This document shows positions 1-12,885 of a DNA stretch of 64,000 nt, piece after piece; positions within the stretch are counted from its first letter, which is position 1; each line of letters opens with the position of its first letter. The notes under the pieces were generated by a model. The model was given only the letters and a program-made list of their open reading frames with translations, was not told the origin of the DNA and ran no database searches. Position numbers and translations under genes: made by a program. The stretch spans positions 62,001 through 126,000 of the forward strand of contig NW_026732765.1 of assembly GCF_028476545.1 (NCBI RefSeq), written 5' to 3'. The stretch is from Physella acuta (lineage: Eukaryota; Mollusca; Gastropoda; Physidae).

Positions 1-760
1 CATGAACCCCGAGTATCACATTGTTTCATGTCATAGAAACGTGGCTAAATTTAGTTACATTTTTTAATCGTCTGCGCCGTAACATCCTCTTTGGCGTCTA
101 CGCAGTCTGATGTTAGAAATTTGTACGACTTTTTTTGTCAATGTTCTCTAGCTTTCATGACATCACCACCTCATATATGTCATTTTGGTATTCTATCTAC
201 TATATAACACACTTCCTAATGACATGTACTTTCTATTTATGCCATATGCCCTTTACACTGGCTATGCCACACATACATTCTACCGTACCACGCTCCCTTG
301 TTCTACATAATTATGACAACATAAATTGAGCCAGACACACACGAAGAAAAAAAAACGTGCCAGAAAAAAATAATACATAATTGGCCAAGTTAAATAGATG
401 AAAAACAAAATTTCCTCCAGCCAGCCTTGAGGTGATAAATGATGCATTTCCTGTTTGACCCAATGCAAAACATGTTGATGACATGCCGCAACTGGATGTG
501 TGTGTGTAAGTGTGTTTTTTGTACGTGGGTGTGTAGAACTACGTGTGTATGTTTTTGAACTGTTTTTTTTGGGTACAAGTGTGTAAGTGCGTTTTGTGTG
601 TGCACATGTGTGTACTTGTGGGCGTAATGTATGTGTGCGTGTGTGCTTTTATGCTCTTGGTTCTAGGTCTGTGTCGAATGTGAAATGTGTAATAGACCTT
701 GGGCCGACAGCGGGGTTTAAACAGTCAACCTGTGTGTTGATCCACTGTGTTACATATCAA
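1..760. other. Intergenic, GT-rich stretch
   Basis: No gene is supportable. Short open frames occur but have the composition of simple sequence. Positions 488-640 are GT-rich (degenerate TG microsatellite). Confidence 0.6.
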
Positions 761-1114
761 CCAGTGGCATATGGAGGGGGGGGGGCGGGGGGGGGGCGCA
801 CTGGTGACACCATTTAGGGGGGTGACACCAAGGCCAAAAATAGCAAAATATATAGAGAAAAATGAAAGTTCCAGTTAATTAAGTGATTAATTCGAGTGTT
901 AAAAAGTCTTTTAAGAGCAAATTTGACAAATCCCGGCAAGGGTGGAGGGGGTGGGGGGAGTGCAAAAAAAAGTTTGAAAGGGGGGGGGGGTTGCAAATCG
1001 AAAGTTTGAGTGGGGGGTGCAAATCGAAAATTTAAATTTTGTCCCGGACGCCGGGACGGGTCGCTACGCCTCTGGGGGGGGGGGGGGGTGTCACCAACCT
1101 CGCTACGCCACTGG
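761..1114. mobile_element. Non-autonomous DNA element with CCAGTGGC ends
   Basis: The left end reads CCAGTGGCATATGG and the right end CGCTACGCCACTGG, which are inverted over the outer 8 bases. The interior has several G tracts and motifs such as GTGCAAATCGAAA. A second copy lies in reverse orientation near 26,003-26,274 with the same internal order. Flanks ATATCAAC and GTAACAAC agree at 6 of 8 bases, which would suit an old hAT-type target duplication. There is no coding capacity. Family assignment is inference. Confidence 0.6.
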
Positions 1115-1577
1115 TAACAACTATGGTGGTGTGTCGTTCCTTTACAATAATATAATCATAAGAATTTTATTTTCTTATTAAAATGTAAGTTTATTTAGTA
1201 AGGCTTTCACTAGCTTTATCCCCCCCCCCCCCTTTCTTTCTCTTATGGTGGCATAAATCAAGCAAACAGTAGCAGTACAAAGTAGCGAGCAATTCTTGCC
1301 CTTATTGCCACCCACTAGACTCCTGTGTTGCCCCCCCCCCACCCACCACCACACACACGGTACCGAACCAATTTATTATGGCTTTAAAAAATTGTGGCCT
1401 TAATACTTAGACCACTCCGTCCCAAAATAAAGAGTAGACGTATCCATATGAAAGAAAAGTTTCTCTACACTGTTAGACTGAGCGAAAGCCCACCGTGGAT
1501 TTTAAAAGCCATGATTAGATACAATAGGTGAAAAACCCATAAATGATTGTGGGTTGAGTCATTAGTTCCTGTAAGGA

Positions 1578-1734
1578 GTGACCAAAAAGTCTCAGTGAAC
1601 TGAAATGAAGTGACAAAAAGTCACAGTGAACTGAAATGAAGTGACAAAAAGTCACAGTGAACTGAATGAAGTGACAAAAAGTCACAGTGAACTGAATGAA
1701 TTGCCCAAAGTCACAGTGAACTGAAATGAAGTAG
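1578..1734. repeat. 30-31 bp tandem repeat, about 5 copies
   Basis: The unit core AAAGTCACAGTGAACTGAA recurs five times, with GAAGTGAC between copies. Copies differ by one-base indels. Confidence 0.85.
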
Positions 1735-4705
1735 ACCGAAAAGGTGGGGAAAGCCGTAATAAATTCTAGGGACTGCCATATATTGGGCTGTGTGTGGGGG
1801 GGGGGGGGGGGGGGGGGGGGAAGCCATGCAAGGTGGGCATGACCGTGCAATGCTTCGAATCACCTGGCTGAGATCAATTAGACCAACAGTATCAAGGTGC
1901 AGCACAATTTCGGTTAACAACAATAATCGATACGATTGAACTTAATCAATACATATCGATCGCCTGTTATCTATACAACTATAATCTACGCCCGCCCACC
2001 CGTTTGATTACGTCGTCTGCTAATCTCAAGGTCACGTCTGCTGTTTTCATTGATTTGTTTCGCTGCTTACTCCGGGTACCGTTCTTTGAACGATTCGCAT
2101 GTTTGACGTCTGCACGTCGTGCGGTGTGTGTTCAACTCCTGATGTCAGCAACCGTTTGACCGTCACGTGACTTTGATGTTTCCCGTGGTACAACGGTGAT
2201 CGGTAAGCCTTGACCTCTTAACCCAGCCAATCGAATCACGAGGCTATTTTTGGACCTGATAGAAGCCCGTTTGATAAAAGTGTAACTTCTGTTTCTGGAT
2301 CCAAAAAAAAAAAAATTTCTCCACCTTTTCTGATGTAGTGATTGTTTCCTGTTCGCATTACACATTAATTACTTCTAATTATTTTTCTTATAAATTAAAT
2401 CTAACAGTTGTAAGTGAAATATATAATTAATTATTTTTTTTACGAATTATTAAAATCTTTTAAAAGGCGAACCATAAGATATGTAACAATATAAGCCGGT
2501 TACCCAACTTTGTTTCCTGGTTTGGAGTGATCTCCCCTCCACACACAAAAAAAAATCTTGGCGACAATGAAGACATTTTTGTAGCCACATTAAAGCTTTA
2601 TATAACTTTATTGCTACATTTTCCGTGAAAAAAAAATACCGGTCCAAAGAGGATGGTAAAAGAAACAAGCAGCTTGATATCAGCGGCAGTAACTCTGTCA
2701 AGGGGAGATAAGAGAGATGTTAGTGTGAACTCGGAATTTTATTTTTACTTCTGCGTCTATTGTTTACGTGTTTGTATATGAAAGGATTGCAGAAGGTTAT
2801 ATTATGATAGGGGATCGCCATGATGGTGTAGACAGTCGCTAAAGGGGTGTCGGTAAGCGGAGAATAGAAAGTGTCCAGGTAAAATACAAGCAAGGGTTGA
2901 TGGTCCGGCTATGTCCAATATCTGGCCAACGTAATGTCCTCTTTATTATAACTGACCAGCGTAATGTCCAATTCACTACTTCTGAACAGCGTAATGTCCT
3001 ACGCACTATATCTGAACATTTTTAACCCCTCACAAAATGTCGAAAACCACGGAATATTTTCTCTCACACACAAACACATAAACCTTAAGAAACACATACA
3101 TAGCCACATAATATTTTACACCCAAACACACATTTACACACATTTACACACACACACAACAATCGCACACGACTTGAATGGTGCAGGATAGGTTAGATAA
3201 CCTTGGCGAAAAAGTTTAAAAACTAGATCAACTTTTCACATCCTTGTACACACCGCCGTCCCGTTCAGTTGATAAATTACACGGGGGGGGGGGGGGGAGG
3301 GCTTTCTCAGAAAGCCGTTGGTCAGAATCTACGTCATTGGTTCTAGGTATCGGGCAAGACACCGGATTAAAATAGGCAGGTAATCGTCTGCAAGGTGCAC
3401 TTAGATCCAGGTCAGGCTTATCTGATCTTAGGGGGAAGCACTGGTATATGTGGGGAGGTAACCCCCCCCCCCCCCCTCCTTGTTTAACCAAGGTGTTGAG
3501 GTCTTCTTGTATTCCAGATTTTTTAAAATACATGCGTAAAGATTAAAGATATCGTTTATTAACGTAGTTAGGAGACTGATATCTAAGGAGGGGACTCGTA
3601 TTTGCAGCGCTAAATTGAAGGGAGCGGTATGATTAAATCTTAATAGGGAGCCACTTCACGGTGTTGTCTATTTTGAATGTGTTTTTTGTCATGTGAACTA
3701 TATACAAACACGTATAGGAAAGTATAAAGGATCACATTACTATAATTCTAGCCACAGGATACCGAAGCTAACCCCAATCAAATCTCAACCTGTTATTGAA
3801 ATGTTAATAAAAACCTTGAAATGAATACTTTAGCCCCGAAATAAACGCAAACCTTTATTCCTTCTCACAATCCCGCCCCCACAATCTCACTCCCACAATC
3901 TAACTTGGAATTTCACAATGTGTAGCTTGCGCATTCATGGTTATAACGCCCACTTTAAGCCAATCCCTTTTCGCTCGCAACTTTCTTTATATTGCTAACA
4001 AATCAACCATCACAAAACCTCCAGTCTTCCGCAGCTAATGGTATCAATTCAGAAGCCAATGTTTACCACAGTACCACTATCATTAACACTAACATCAACC
4101 TATAATTTAACATCGTACCACCAAAATTAATCACACCCGAATCTTATACTTACAATTAATATCCACCTTAACCATTTTAAAGTATAGCCTTTAAACTACC
4201 ACAGTACAGCTATCATTAGCTGTCTCTATGGCTAGTGACCCTTAGATGTCAATACCTTGACACATAAAAGACAACCTTGGTGTTCAATGTCTTGACCAGT
4301 TAGTTCCTCGCAGTCGTCGCCCCCCCCCCCCCCCCCCCCCCTGGAGAAAAATGTTTCAAAGAAACCCGGATTTTGACGTCACGGCTCTCCGGTTAGGAGA
4401 CCTTTGTTGACTGGTTCTCGGAATCTTCCCGCGGGCTTTGGTTCTCGTTTGCTCATGTTTGAGACCCCGCTCGGGCAGGTTTTGGCGCGTCGCCGCCGTA
4501 ACTTAAACAATCTCGGGCAGACGCTAGCCATCTGTTGAGGCAGCCAATGTCAGGTCGAGGTGGCACCACGTGACAAAAACCAGACAGAAAATCACCAACT
4601 TTGTAATGATAAGTCGGGCACATTCCTCAGGTTGCTTTTACGCACCAACGTGATTTAAAAGAATAAAATTACTTACGAAATAAAATTATAACTTTCAATG
4701 GTTCA
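1735..4705. other. Intergenic, no gene seen
   Basis: A long G tract near 1,797-1,820 and C or G tracts at 3,284, 3,465 and 4,320 are visible. Near 2,913-3,016 three short units share GCGTAATGTCC at about 33-bp spacing. Short open frames here are low-complexity. No conserved protein motif was recognised on either strand. Confidence 0.55.
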
Positions 4706-4850
4706 GCCATTTAATAAATGGGAGGAAAAATACTAATGAAAAAAAAAAATCAAAATTCCAATGGTAACCAATAAATGGTTAAAGCCATTTAATAAATGGG
4801 GGGGGGGGATACTCATGAAAAAAAAAATCAAAATTCCAACGTTAACCAAT
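4706..4850. repeat. Two-copy 78-bp direct repeat
   Basis: Copy 1 starts at 4,706 and copy 2 at 4,784, both with GCCATTTAATAAATGGG, then an A tract, then CAAAATTCCAA. The second copy has gained a G tract. It looks like a recent tandem duplication. Confidence 0.8.
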
Positions 4851-5780
4851 AAAAATGTTTATTCGTTTACGCGTCATATCGTCTGAGGCGTGATTTTTTT
4901 TTCTCGAACAAATAGTTCAACATAGTTTCTTAATGGGGTGTGGCACTACTTGCTCCCGCCACCTCCCACACCCACCCACACCCACCCACACCCACCCGCA
5001 CACTTGTAGGCGGATAAGGGATCGTCGAGCCGACAATCTAAAATAGAAAGCCATGAAAGGCTAGACTGAAGGTTTTCTTGTTGCGCAAGGTATTGTAATG
5101 GTGTTTTTTTTTAATTATAATCCAAGAGAAGTCTACAAAAATAATTGTCTTGTAAAATGTCATTGACACCGGAAGAACTTGATTGAACCATACAGAAAAA
5201 AATTCTGGGGAATTCCACGTACAGGCTGAAATAGGGGGAAAAAGAATGAATACTTGAGCCAAAAATAGCAGTGGGTTTTATTTTTCCAATCATTCTTCTG
5301 TCTGTGTGAGGAGGACAGTCTAGCAGGGAGATGACCACAATCCCCACACGCTCCGTTTTCTAATACATGGAACGGGTGGGGGGGGGGGGGGTTAATTAAA
5401 GGACAGATTAGGGTTTTCCGAAGTTTTCTTTAAATAAGCAAACTTCCCCAATTTATTTTTTTACACACCCTTAGCAAAGTAAGAACGGCACTGGCGAAGT
5501 TGGACAGTCTGGTTTAACAAGGCAGAGGGTACTCTTTGTACTCAGAAAACAAACTTTGTTTGATACCCGGATGTTCAAAAAGTACCCGACTACGCATGTC
5601 TTGAAATTACTTTTCTTGCCATCTTAATGGTATCTGCCACTCCCCCTCCCCCACCCATTTATTAACCCACTCTCAGTTTATGTTAATCCGAAGATTATCT
5701 ACATAGTTACGGTAATGATAGAATTAGTTCTAGAACTCCTCACGTACAACTCTAGTGTCGTCGTGTTGTATGGTCGAGCT

Positions 5781-5997
5781 CAGAGTTTCTTCCAGGCATC
5801 ACTTCTGGGGGGGGGGGGGGGGGGGGGGGAGGGGGGGGGGAGAAAGTCTACCGGCCCCCAGAACGAAATGGAATTTATATAGAAAATATATCCTTTTAAC
5901 ATTTTAACAGTGTCCACCCCCCCCCCCCCCCCCCCTCGCCCGAAAATTTCAAGTGCCCTCCCCCCCCCCCGGAGAAAAAAGTCTGGAAGAAACACTG
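5781..5997. mobile_element. hAT-type MITE, copy 1 (217 bp)
   Basis: The element starts CAGAGTTTCTTCCAGGC and ends GTCTGGAAGAAACACTG, giving terminal inverted repeats of about 16 bp. Flanks GTCGAGCT (5,773-5,780) and GTAGAGCT (5,998-6,005) match at 7 of 8 bases, an 8-bp target duplication typical of hAT transposons. The interior is mostly G and C homopolymers around a short AT-rich core. It sits in the tRNA-like head of the SINE that continues at 5,998. Confidence 0.85.
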
Positions 5998-6245
5998 GTA
6001 GAGCTTACTACTGGGTAAAATCAAATTCTCGAGTTCGGATCCCAGACTCGAGTCTGTAGGATGTCCCTGAGTCCACCCAGCTCTAATGGGTACCTGAATT
6101 AGGTTAGGGAAACTAAGGCGGCTGGGCATAGCTCTGATCACACTATTCCTTTGTATGCATAGGTCAGTGAAATAGAGAAATCTCTACTTCATCTGCTCCA
6201 TGTGTCTAGAGCACGAACGGAAAAATATGATAATGATACGTACTA
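5998..6245 (+). mobile_element. tRNA-derived SINE, copy 1
   Basis: The head has a box-B-like GAGTTCGGATCCC. A central part has GAGTCCACCCAGCTCTAATG then GGTACCTGA, followed by GCGGCTGGGCATAG and a tail with CTCTACTTCATCTGC. The same order recurs at 7,015, 7,515, 23,960, 54,022, 54,803 and 60,085, so this is a family. The 5' part of the head is interrupted by the MITE ending at 5,997. Confidence 0.75.
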
Positions 6246-7014
6246 CAAGAAAGTGAATCCGTTCGCTTTTAAAAGAAAATTGTTTTTTTTTAATTAGATG
6301 AACTCTACTGCTTCTACCCTATGTCGTCTACTAAAAGTCCACAACAACGGTTTTAAAAATTGTAACTTTAAATGAAAACCCTCTGAATAGATTGTGTAGA
6401 AGAAATAACGTAATACAAGGGAAGCCATGCGATTAGTGACATGATGGCCTTGACAAATAAAACTGTAACATTTATCTAGCGGGAAAATCTCCCATGATGC
6501 ACTTTGTATGCATGTATCTGTATAAATAACTTAGTTTACATCGCTCTTTTGCTGTTGTTTATTAAAGGGACTGTACTCTCCACGTTGTAGGGGAAAAATA
6601 TACACGTATTTACTTTCATGGCGATTAGAGTTCAGGGTTATCTGAACTTGATCTATTTATAGCATAGGCTTGCATGACTGGGATAGTTTGTTTTTCACGC
6701 GCTGTACGGTAACTAGGTCAACCAATTTTTAATATGATGGTGGGAGCAGAGGGATTTTAGATCTAGGTTGACAACCAGACGTACAGGATGTTCATTTAAC
6801 AACACTGGACGGATATTACTTTGGAGCGAAAGTAATCTCGTCTTGTCATCGAAACGGTGTCACAAAGATGCCAGATAAATTAATGTTTTATTGGCCAATA
6901 TTTTTATTTTATTTAAGAAAATCCTACACATAAAATTTAAAAAGTAGAAGAAATCAATTACTTTTAAATCAGCGAGGCTATAGCGACTGGTTAAACTATA
7001 ACTTGGACACTGTT

Positions 7015-7220
7015 TTGTCGGGTGGTAAAGCGGTACTGCTAACTCCAAAATCACGAGTTCGGATCCAGGAATCGAATCCGCGGGAGGTCATTGGGTCCAC
7101 CTAGATCTGATGGGTACCTGACTGTATTATAGGCTGTATCCCTTGATTATCCCTTGTCTATGCCGAGGTTACAGAAACAAATGAACTCTACTTCATTTAC
7201 CCTTAATATGCCTACATAAA
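7015..7220 (+). mobile_element. tRNA-derived SINE, copy 2
   Basis: Same family as at 5,998. The head GGTGGTAAAGCGGTACTGCT and box-B-like GAGTTCGGATCC are clear, then GGGTCCACCTAGATCTGATG and GGTACCTGACT. The tail ATGAACTCTACTTCATTTAC is diverged. Confidence 0.75.
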
Positions 7221-7514
7221 AAGTAAAAGGACATGTTTAGCTTATTTTTAAAGCTACTGGTCCTGGATATCTCTGTTATTTACTTACGTTTAACAACTAT
7301 TTCGGCTGTATAATTATGATCAACCTGCTCACAGCTGACGGTTAGCTTAAAGTACAAACAAATCTTAATCATAAATTATTTTTATCCAAACAACAACCCG
7401 CCCCCAAAAACAGCAACGCAAACAGTTGTGCATAAACCACGAATAATCTTCAACATTTTTACAGCTGAATTTTTTAAAAATTAAGATATTTTCTTTTTAA
7501 ACAGTTAAACCCTA

Positions 7515-7640
7515 GGGAAAGCAAAGGCTGCTGGGCATAGTGCTGACCACACTATCACTTCATATGCCGAGGTCTCTGAAAAACTCTACTTCCTCTGACC
7601 CATGTGTTTTTGGGAAGAACGGTAAAAGATGTTGAAGTGA
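7515..7640 (+). mobile_element. SINE 3' fragment
   Basis: Only the 3' half of the SINE family is present: AGGCTGCTGGGCATAGTG, GACCACACTATC, then CTCTACTTCCTCTGACCCAT. No tRNA-like head was found upstream. Confidence 0.65.
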
Positions 7641-8106
7641 AAAATTATTTTAAATTACATTACTATTAGGAAAGTCTTATTAAACAAAGGCTTTAGTTAC
7701 ATTAAAATATTGGTAAATGATAAAACAATAAATATAATTGAACGGTTCAATTAAAGTTATTTACGTGAGATCAATGGGGGTAGAATTAAATTAATAGTGT
7801 TTAATTTTAACACGTTAGAGGACCAGGGGAAAACAAAAGAGTGCGAGAAGGGCGTTAAAAGTCCACATGTTTTCTCCTAACCTGTACAAGGAAAAACTTT
7901 AATGATAATTGATATGCCTCTAAGCCGTGAGTGTAGATTGGGATAAACAAATTAAACGTTTAGCTACAGGACGAGAAATATGATAGTTTAAAACAAAAAT
8001 CGACAGCAACACATAAACAAACATGGTTGAAAAGTTAACATGCATCACACACTTTTACACACACTCTTTCACAATGTACACACGCACATACAACACACAT
8101 GTTCGC

Positions 8107-8460
8107 AAGCAACTAACACTCCTTGAAATATAACCCACACACTCCTTGAAATATAACCCACACACTCCTTGAAATATAACCCACACACTCTTTGAAATAT
8201 AACCCACACACTCCTTGAAATATAACCCACACACTCTTTGAAATATAACCCACACACTCTTTGAAATATAACCCACACACTCTTTGAAATATAACCCACA
8301 CACTCCTTGAAATATAACCCACACACTCTTTGAAATATAACCCACACACTCTTTGAAATATAACCCACACACTCCTTGACATATAACCCACACACTCCTT
8401 GAAATATAACCCACACACTCCTTGAAATGTATAACCCACACACTCAAATATAACCCACAC
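8107..8460. repeat. 23-bp minisatellite, about 15 copies
   Basis: The unit is close to CTCCTTGAAATATAACCCAC plus ACA, with CTCC and CTCT variants interspersed. A 23-bp period puts successive units in all three frames, which is why several long spurious frames appear on the minus strand. It is not coding. Confidence 0.95.
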
Positions 8461-8499
8461 CCCTGCCCACACGATGCCATACAACCCATCTCAAAACCC

Positions 8500-9181
8500 A
8501 TATGTTAACTTGTATCTCACCACTCTACACACACACACCCACACCACCGACGCACGCACACATACGTCATCCACCTATATACATAAAATCACTATTGATG
8601 GTCATTTACTCTCTGTATTTAGCCCCCACCACTAAGATCCTCATTCTAACCTTACTCCCACTGCTTTAGATGCCGTACATATTTTTTTTTAAATGGCATT
8701 TGATGGTATTGTTAAATTACCAAAACACGCCATTAAAATATTGTAAACATTATACGCTACAAAAGTAAAATTTAAAATATCTTTAAAATTTAATTAGTTA
8801 GCATATTTCCAAATGATTCAAATCAGTGTTCTGGTGACCAATCAAGTCGAACGTATTCAGGAAAGTATTGATTGATTGAACGCGGATTCAGCGGTAGCCT
8901 CGCTTCAACTCGGTCACGTGGTGCGTGTTTGTTTGGTGTCAGGGTAAACTGCGTAGATTTCTTCCTGTCGGCGACCTTGGGCCTCGTCAAGTATGAGGCC
9001 AGGTGTAGACGATAACAGCCACGTCATCGAGCGGGTCACAGGAATGTGACCTTCACTGGGTCACTGACGACGTCAGCCGGCGCTGGAGCACACACGCGGT
9101 GCGGTAGACACACACATACATACACATACATACATATACACAGGCACAGAACGGATATCAAGCACACACGCGGTGCGGTAG

Positions 9182-9212
<31 letters not shown>

Positions 9213-9840
9213 TACACACAGACATATACACAGACATGTTAAGCAATATTCACATACACTCACACACAGAACGGATATCAAGCACACACCCGGCGCGGTA
9301 CACACACATACATACACATACATTCTTAACTATATTCTCATACATACACAGCAGAACGGATATCAAGCATTCACACATAAAGACAAATTCGGAACAAATA
9401 AACATACAATCACACGCAAGCAACTATATAAATATATTTATTCACACACAAAAGAACTTACATATGATAACATACACATTAATAAATAAACACAAAGACC
9501 CACAGAAGACACGATACACACATACACCGTACTTCTTGCTGACATGTCCACACAGAAACATACGCAACTGGCATACACATATACAAATTACATCAACGCT
9601 CAGGCGCGAACACACGTAAACAACACACATCACATACAAACTCGCACGCAGCTGTAACAGTGAATACACATAAACAATACACTATATACAAACACAAGGA
9701 CAGACGTCACTCTGATACACACATACAATCTTCAGGCTTATATAACCTGCACACGTAATACACACACATACACACAAGCAACAACACCCACACATGCAAG
9801 CTGACGTTCGATACACACACCCACGTTAACGCCCACTTTG
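8500..9840. repeat. CA-rich region with repeated motifs
   Basis: From about 9,095 to 9,370 the CA microsatellite is interrupted by AGAACGGATATCAAGC (three times), with GCGGTGCGGTAGACACAC twice and a near-copy GGCGCGGTACACACAC once. The remainder to about 9,840 is degenerate ACAC or ACAT sequence. Open frames here are His/Thr- or Cys/Val-rich repeat translations. Confidence 0.8.
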
Positions 9841-10910
9841 AAGTACGATTGGACTTAGATAAGATGTCGTAATTTTTTTTAAATTTAGTTCAAAGTTTCT
9901 TGAAGAATGTAGCTTTTGTTGTAATGAAACCAACGTTTTACCTTTAAATAGAAGTGCAGAAATTAATCTTGTAAGATTTTTATCTTAGCTAAGTATTTAA
10001 AAGTTGATCTGTTGTTAGCGTATTTACGTTATTTACACTTCCCATTGTAATGGTCTTTTTCATCGACTAGAGATGTAACACGGACACGATGCATGACACC
10101 GACCTTGACCTTACACAACCCTTGACCTGACACAGACCTTGGCCTTACACAACCCTTGACCTAACACAACCCTTGACCTTTCACAACCCTTGAACGTATA
10201 CATAAAACCTTTACACTAACCCAAAAAAATATACAAAACAGTAGTCAGTGGTCCCATTGAATATTTTTATGGGATTAAAATCAGTTGAAAATTAATAACT
10301 AATAGATATTTAGTTTAAACACATAAATATTTTTAATTTTGTTCAATATAATAGCCAATCGGCTATGTTGGAAGTAATGCTGTCATTAGCTGTTAAGGAC
10401 ACACTTAAGATCCACAACCTAGTTTACCTATCCAGGAGCACTAATTCCAATACGATTAACAAAAGGGCCACAATCCAGCTAATATTTCCAAGCTCCAGTT
10501 TGTACATCCAGGGCCATAATTTTAGTACACTTGACCAGAGGGCTACGATCAAGTTTACCTTTTCATGGGCCATAATTCAAGAACACTTAACTAGGGGAAA
10601 CAATCAAGTAGAAGCTAAACATCATGTAAAAGTGTGTTAGGCGGAAGTAGAAATTTTTTTTGAATTTATAATATACTGAGGCTTAATTATATTTACATTT
10701 TATTGCATTTTAAACCTTGCAAAAAATCGTGACTTCATTAGTAATGCAGCTTCATTTGATGGATAATTTAAAAGTCTAATAAAGCAAGAATGCGTGTGGT
10801 GTTAGCGGGTTTAGGCATTCCAGCGATTTAAGGTAAAAAGTCATTCCAGCGATTTAGGTAAATATTCGAACTTTTGGCCTCTTTCTTTAACAGTAGTAAA
10901 AAAAATGTCA
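9841..10910. other. Intergenic, short CTTGACC repeats
   Basis: Near 10,085-10,200 there are six or so degenerate units containing ACACAACCCTTGACCT. The rest is AT-rich with no recognised gene. The open frame near 10,365-10,640 has no recognisable motif. Confidence 0.5.
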
Positions 10911-10946
10911 TTTTAATGGTGGGACCTGTCATTTAGTTGATGTAGC

Positions 10947-11119
10947 CAGAGTTTCTTCCAGACATTTCTCCGGGCGGTCCAAAGGGAGTCTAACCCCCCC
11001 CCCCCCTCCCCAGGAAGTGGAATTTATATAGAAATATATTATATACTCTTATAAATTTCTGTCGCCGAGGTAAATTTAGGCCCCCCCCCCCCGGAGAAAA
11101 AAGTCTGAAAGAAACATTG
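10947..11119. mobile_element. hAT-type MITE, copy 2 (173 bp)
   Basis: It starts CAGAGTTTCTTCCAGAC and ends GTCTGAAAGAAACATTG. It is flanked by a perfect 8-bp direct repeat GATGTAGC (10,939-10,946 and 11,120-11,127). Internal C tracts are shorter than in copy 1. Confidence 0.9.
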
Positions 11120-11213
11120 GATGTAGCCTGTAATGAATGTCACATGTCATTTCAAAGATGGGATCTGCTATTGAGTTGATGTGATCTGTCGTTTAATAGA
11201 GGTGACTTGTCAT

Positions 11214-11392
11214 CAGAGTTTCTTCCAGGCATCTCTTCGAACGAAATGAAATTTATATAATTTATATAGAAAATATATACTTTTAACATTGTCCGCCCCC
11301 CCCCCCCGAAGAAAGTCTACCGCCCCCACCCCCCCCGAAAATTTCAATTGCCCCCCCCCCCCCCCGGAGAAAAAAGTCTGGAAGAAACACTG
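11214..11392. mobile_element. hAT-type MITE, copy 3 (179 bp)
   Basis: It starts CAGAGTTTCTTCCAGGC and ends GTCTGGAAGAAACACTG. Flanks CTTGTCAT and CTTGGCAT match at 7 of 8 bases. It shares with copy 1 the order C tract, GAAAGTCTACCG, C tract, CGAAAATTTCAA, C tract, GGAGAAAAAAGTCTGG. Confidence 0.88.
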
Positions 11393-11725
11393 CTTGGCAT
11401 TTAGTGGATGAGACTTGTCATTTGGTAGATGTGGCCTATGGTTAAGAAAAACTTGACATGTCTTTCTACAAAGGTATCCTTTGATTAAAAATAGACATAA
11501 ACTTGTCATTTGTTAGATGTGACTTGTCGTTTGGTAGGTTAACTTGGCATTTAGTCGATGAGACTTGTCATTTGACCCGTCTTTTTTTTACAAAGGTGCC
11601 CTGTAATTAAAAGAAGACACAAACCTGTCATTTGTCAGATGTGACATGTCATTTAATAGAGGTGACCCGAAGTTAAGTAGGCGCGACCTGTCATTTAATA
11701 GACGTGACCCGTCATTAAACAGGAT

Positions 11726-12796
11726 CAATCACAAGGTCGAAAGAATGCGGGTTATATTAAAATACCCCCCCCCCCCCCAAACAAACACACAAGCCAATCC
11801 TTAGAACTATATTTAAACACGTGACCAGTCTTGCATGACGAGCAGGCGACCAACTTTTCAAACGACGTTTTAAAAAAAAAATGTTTATACATCGCCATGA
11901 TCACATGGGCCTGACAATTATTCTCATTGACGACATTACACAATGTCTGAGTGGAGTCTAAAGGGGTGGGAGTGAGGAGGTTGCCACGAGTTCAACGAAT
12001 TTTTTAAACAACAACATATTTCTTCGCGGATCACATGCTGTCTATACGACGCAGGATATCGAAATCAAGGTCATACCAGACAAGGTTATATAACAAAACC
12101 ACGGGGTCGGGGCGGGATCAGGGGGTCGGGGCGGGATCAGGGGGTCGAGGGGATTAAAAACCAGCGATGTATTGTGTTGGGTCTAACAGCGCTTACTAAA
12201 CTCTATCCGCGGTAGTTCTCAGAAGACGCCTTCTTATTTTTTCTTCATCCCGCCCTAGATACGGGCGAGCCAAACACGCCGGCGGTGATACAACCGGCTG
12301 GTGACCTTGACCCCTGGGCCTGCACCGAGCCGACGCTGGCTCAGCCACTGTGACACGTAATGTTGGCCGTGGTTTGGTAAGACTTTTTTTTGGGGGGGGG
12401 GGGGGGGGGGGTGGGTTCAACTTTTGCAAATCGCACAGTGGTGGGTTTTTCCCACGCGTTAGTTTATCGTGGGAAGTGGTGGGGGAAAAATACAACTCCC
12501 CTCTCAACTTTTATTTCCCCCTCCCCTCCTAACACTACCCCCAGTATATCTTTTTTTGAAACTTGGCCAAAACTGCAGTGAGGTTGCGCCGAGAGTGAGT
12601 CGAGTGTGTGGGGGGACGACGCGTGACGCATGCGTAAGTCGAGATAATCCGCCGACAGAATAGAGGGAAAAGGGAGACAATATGCGCCTTGCAAGGGGGA
12701 AAAACAAACTGTCTATGTTTTCATTTAATTAAAAATATGTTTGCGGTGAAAAGCTTTCTTCATAATATTTCAGGGCCACACACAGATTATACACAC

Positions 12797-12885
<89 letters not shown>

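Larger units (their letters stand above)
10910..11725. repeat. Diverged minisatellite (GTGACTTGTCATTT family)
   Basis: Degenerate units of about 20-45 bp resemble GTGACTTGTCATTTAATAGA and recur through the interval, split by two MITEs. The target duplications of both MITEs (GATGTAGC and CTTGTCAT) are repeat-unit sequence, so the array predates the insertions. Confidence 0.7.

Noticed and set aside
8107-8460. Possible CRISPR-like array
   Set aside because: The units are directly adjacent with no unique spacers, and the DNA is eukaryotic.
8055-8501. Long minus-strand frames rich in VGYISKSVW-type repeats
   Set aside because: Pure translation of a 23-bp tandem array, open in three frames at once with no non-repeat part.
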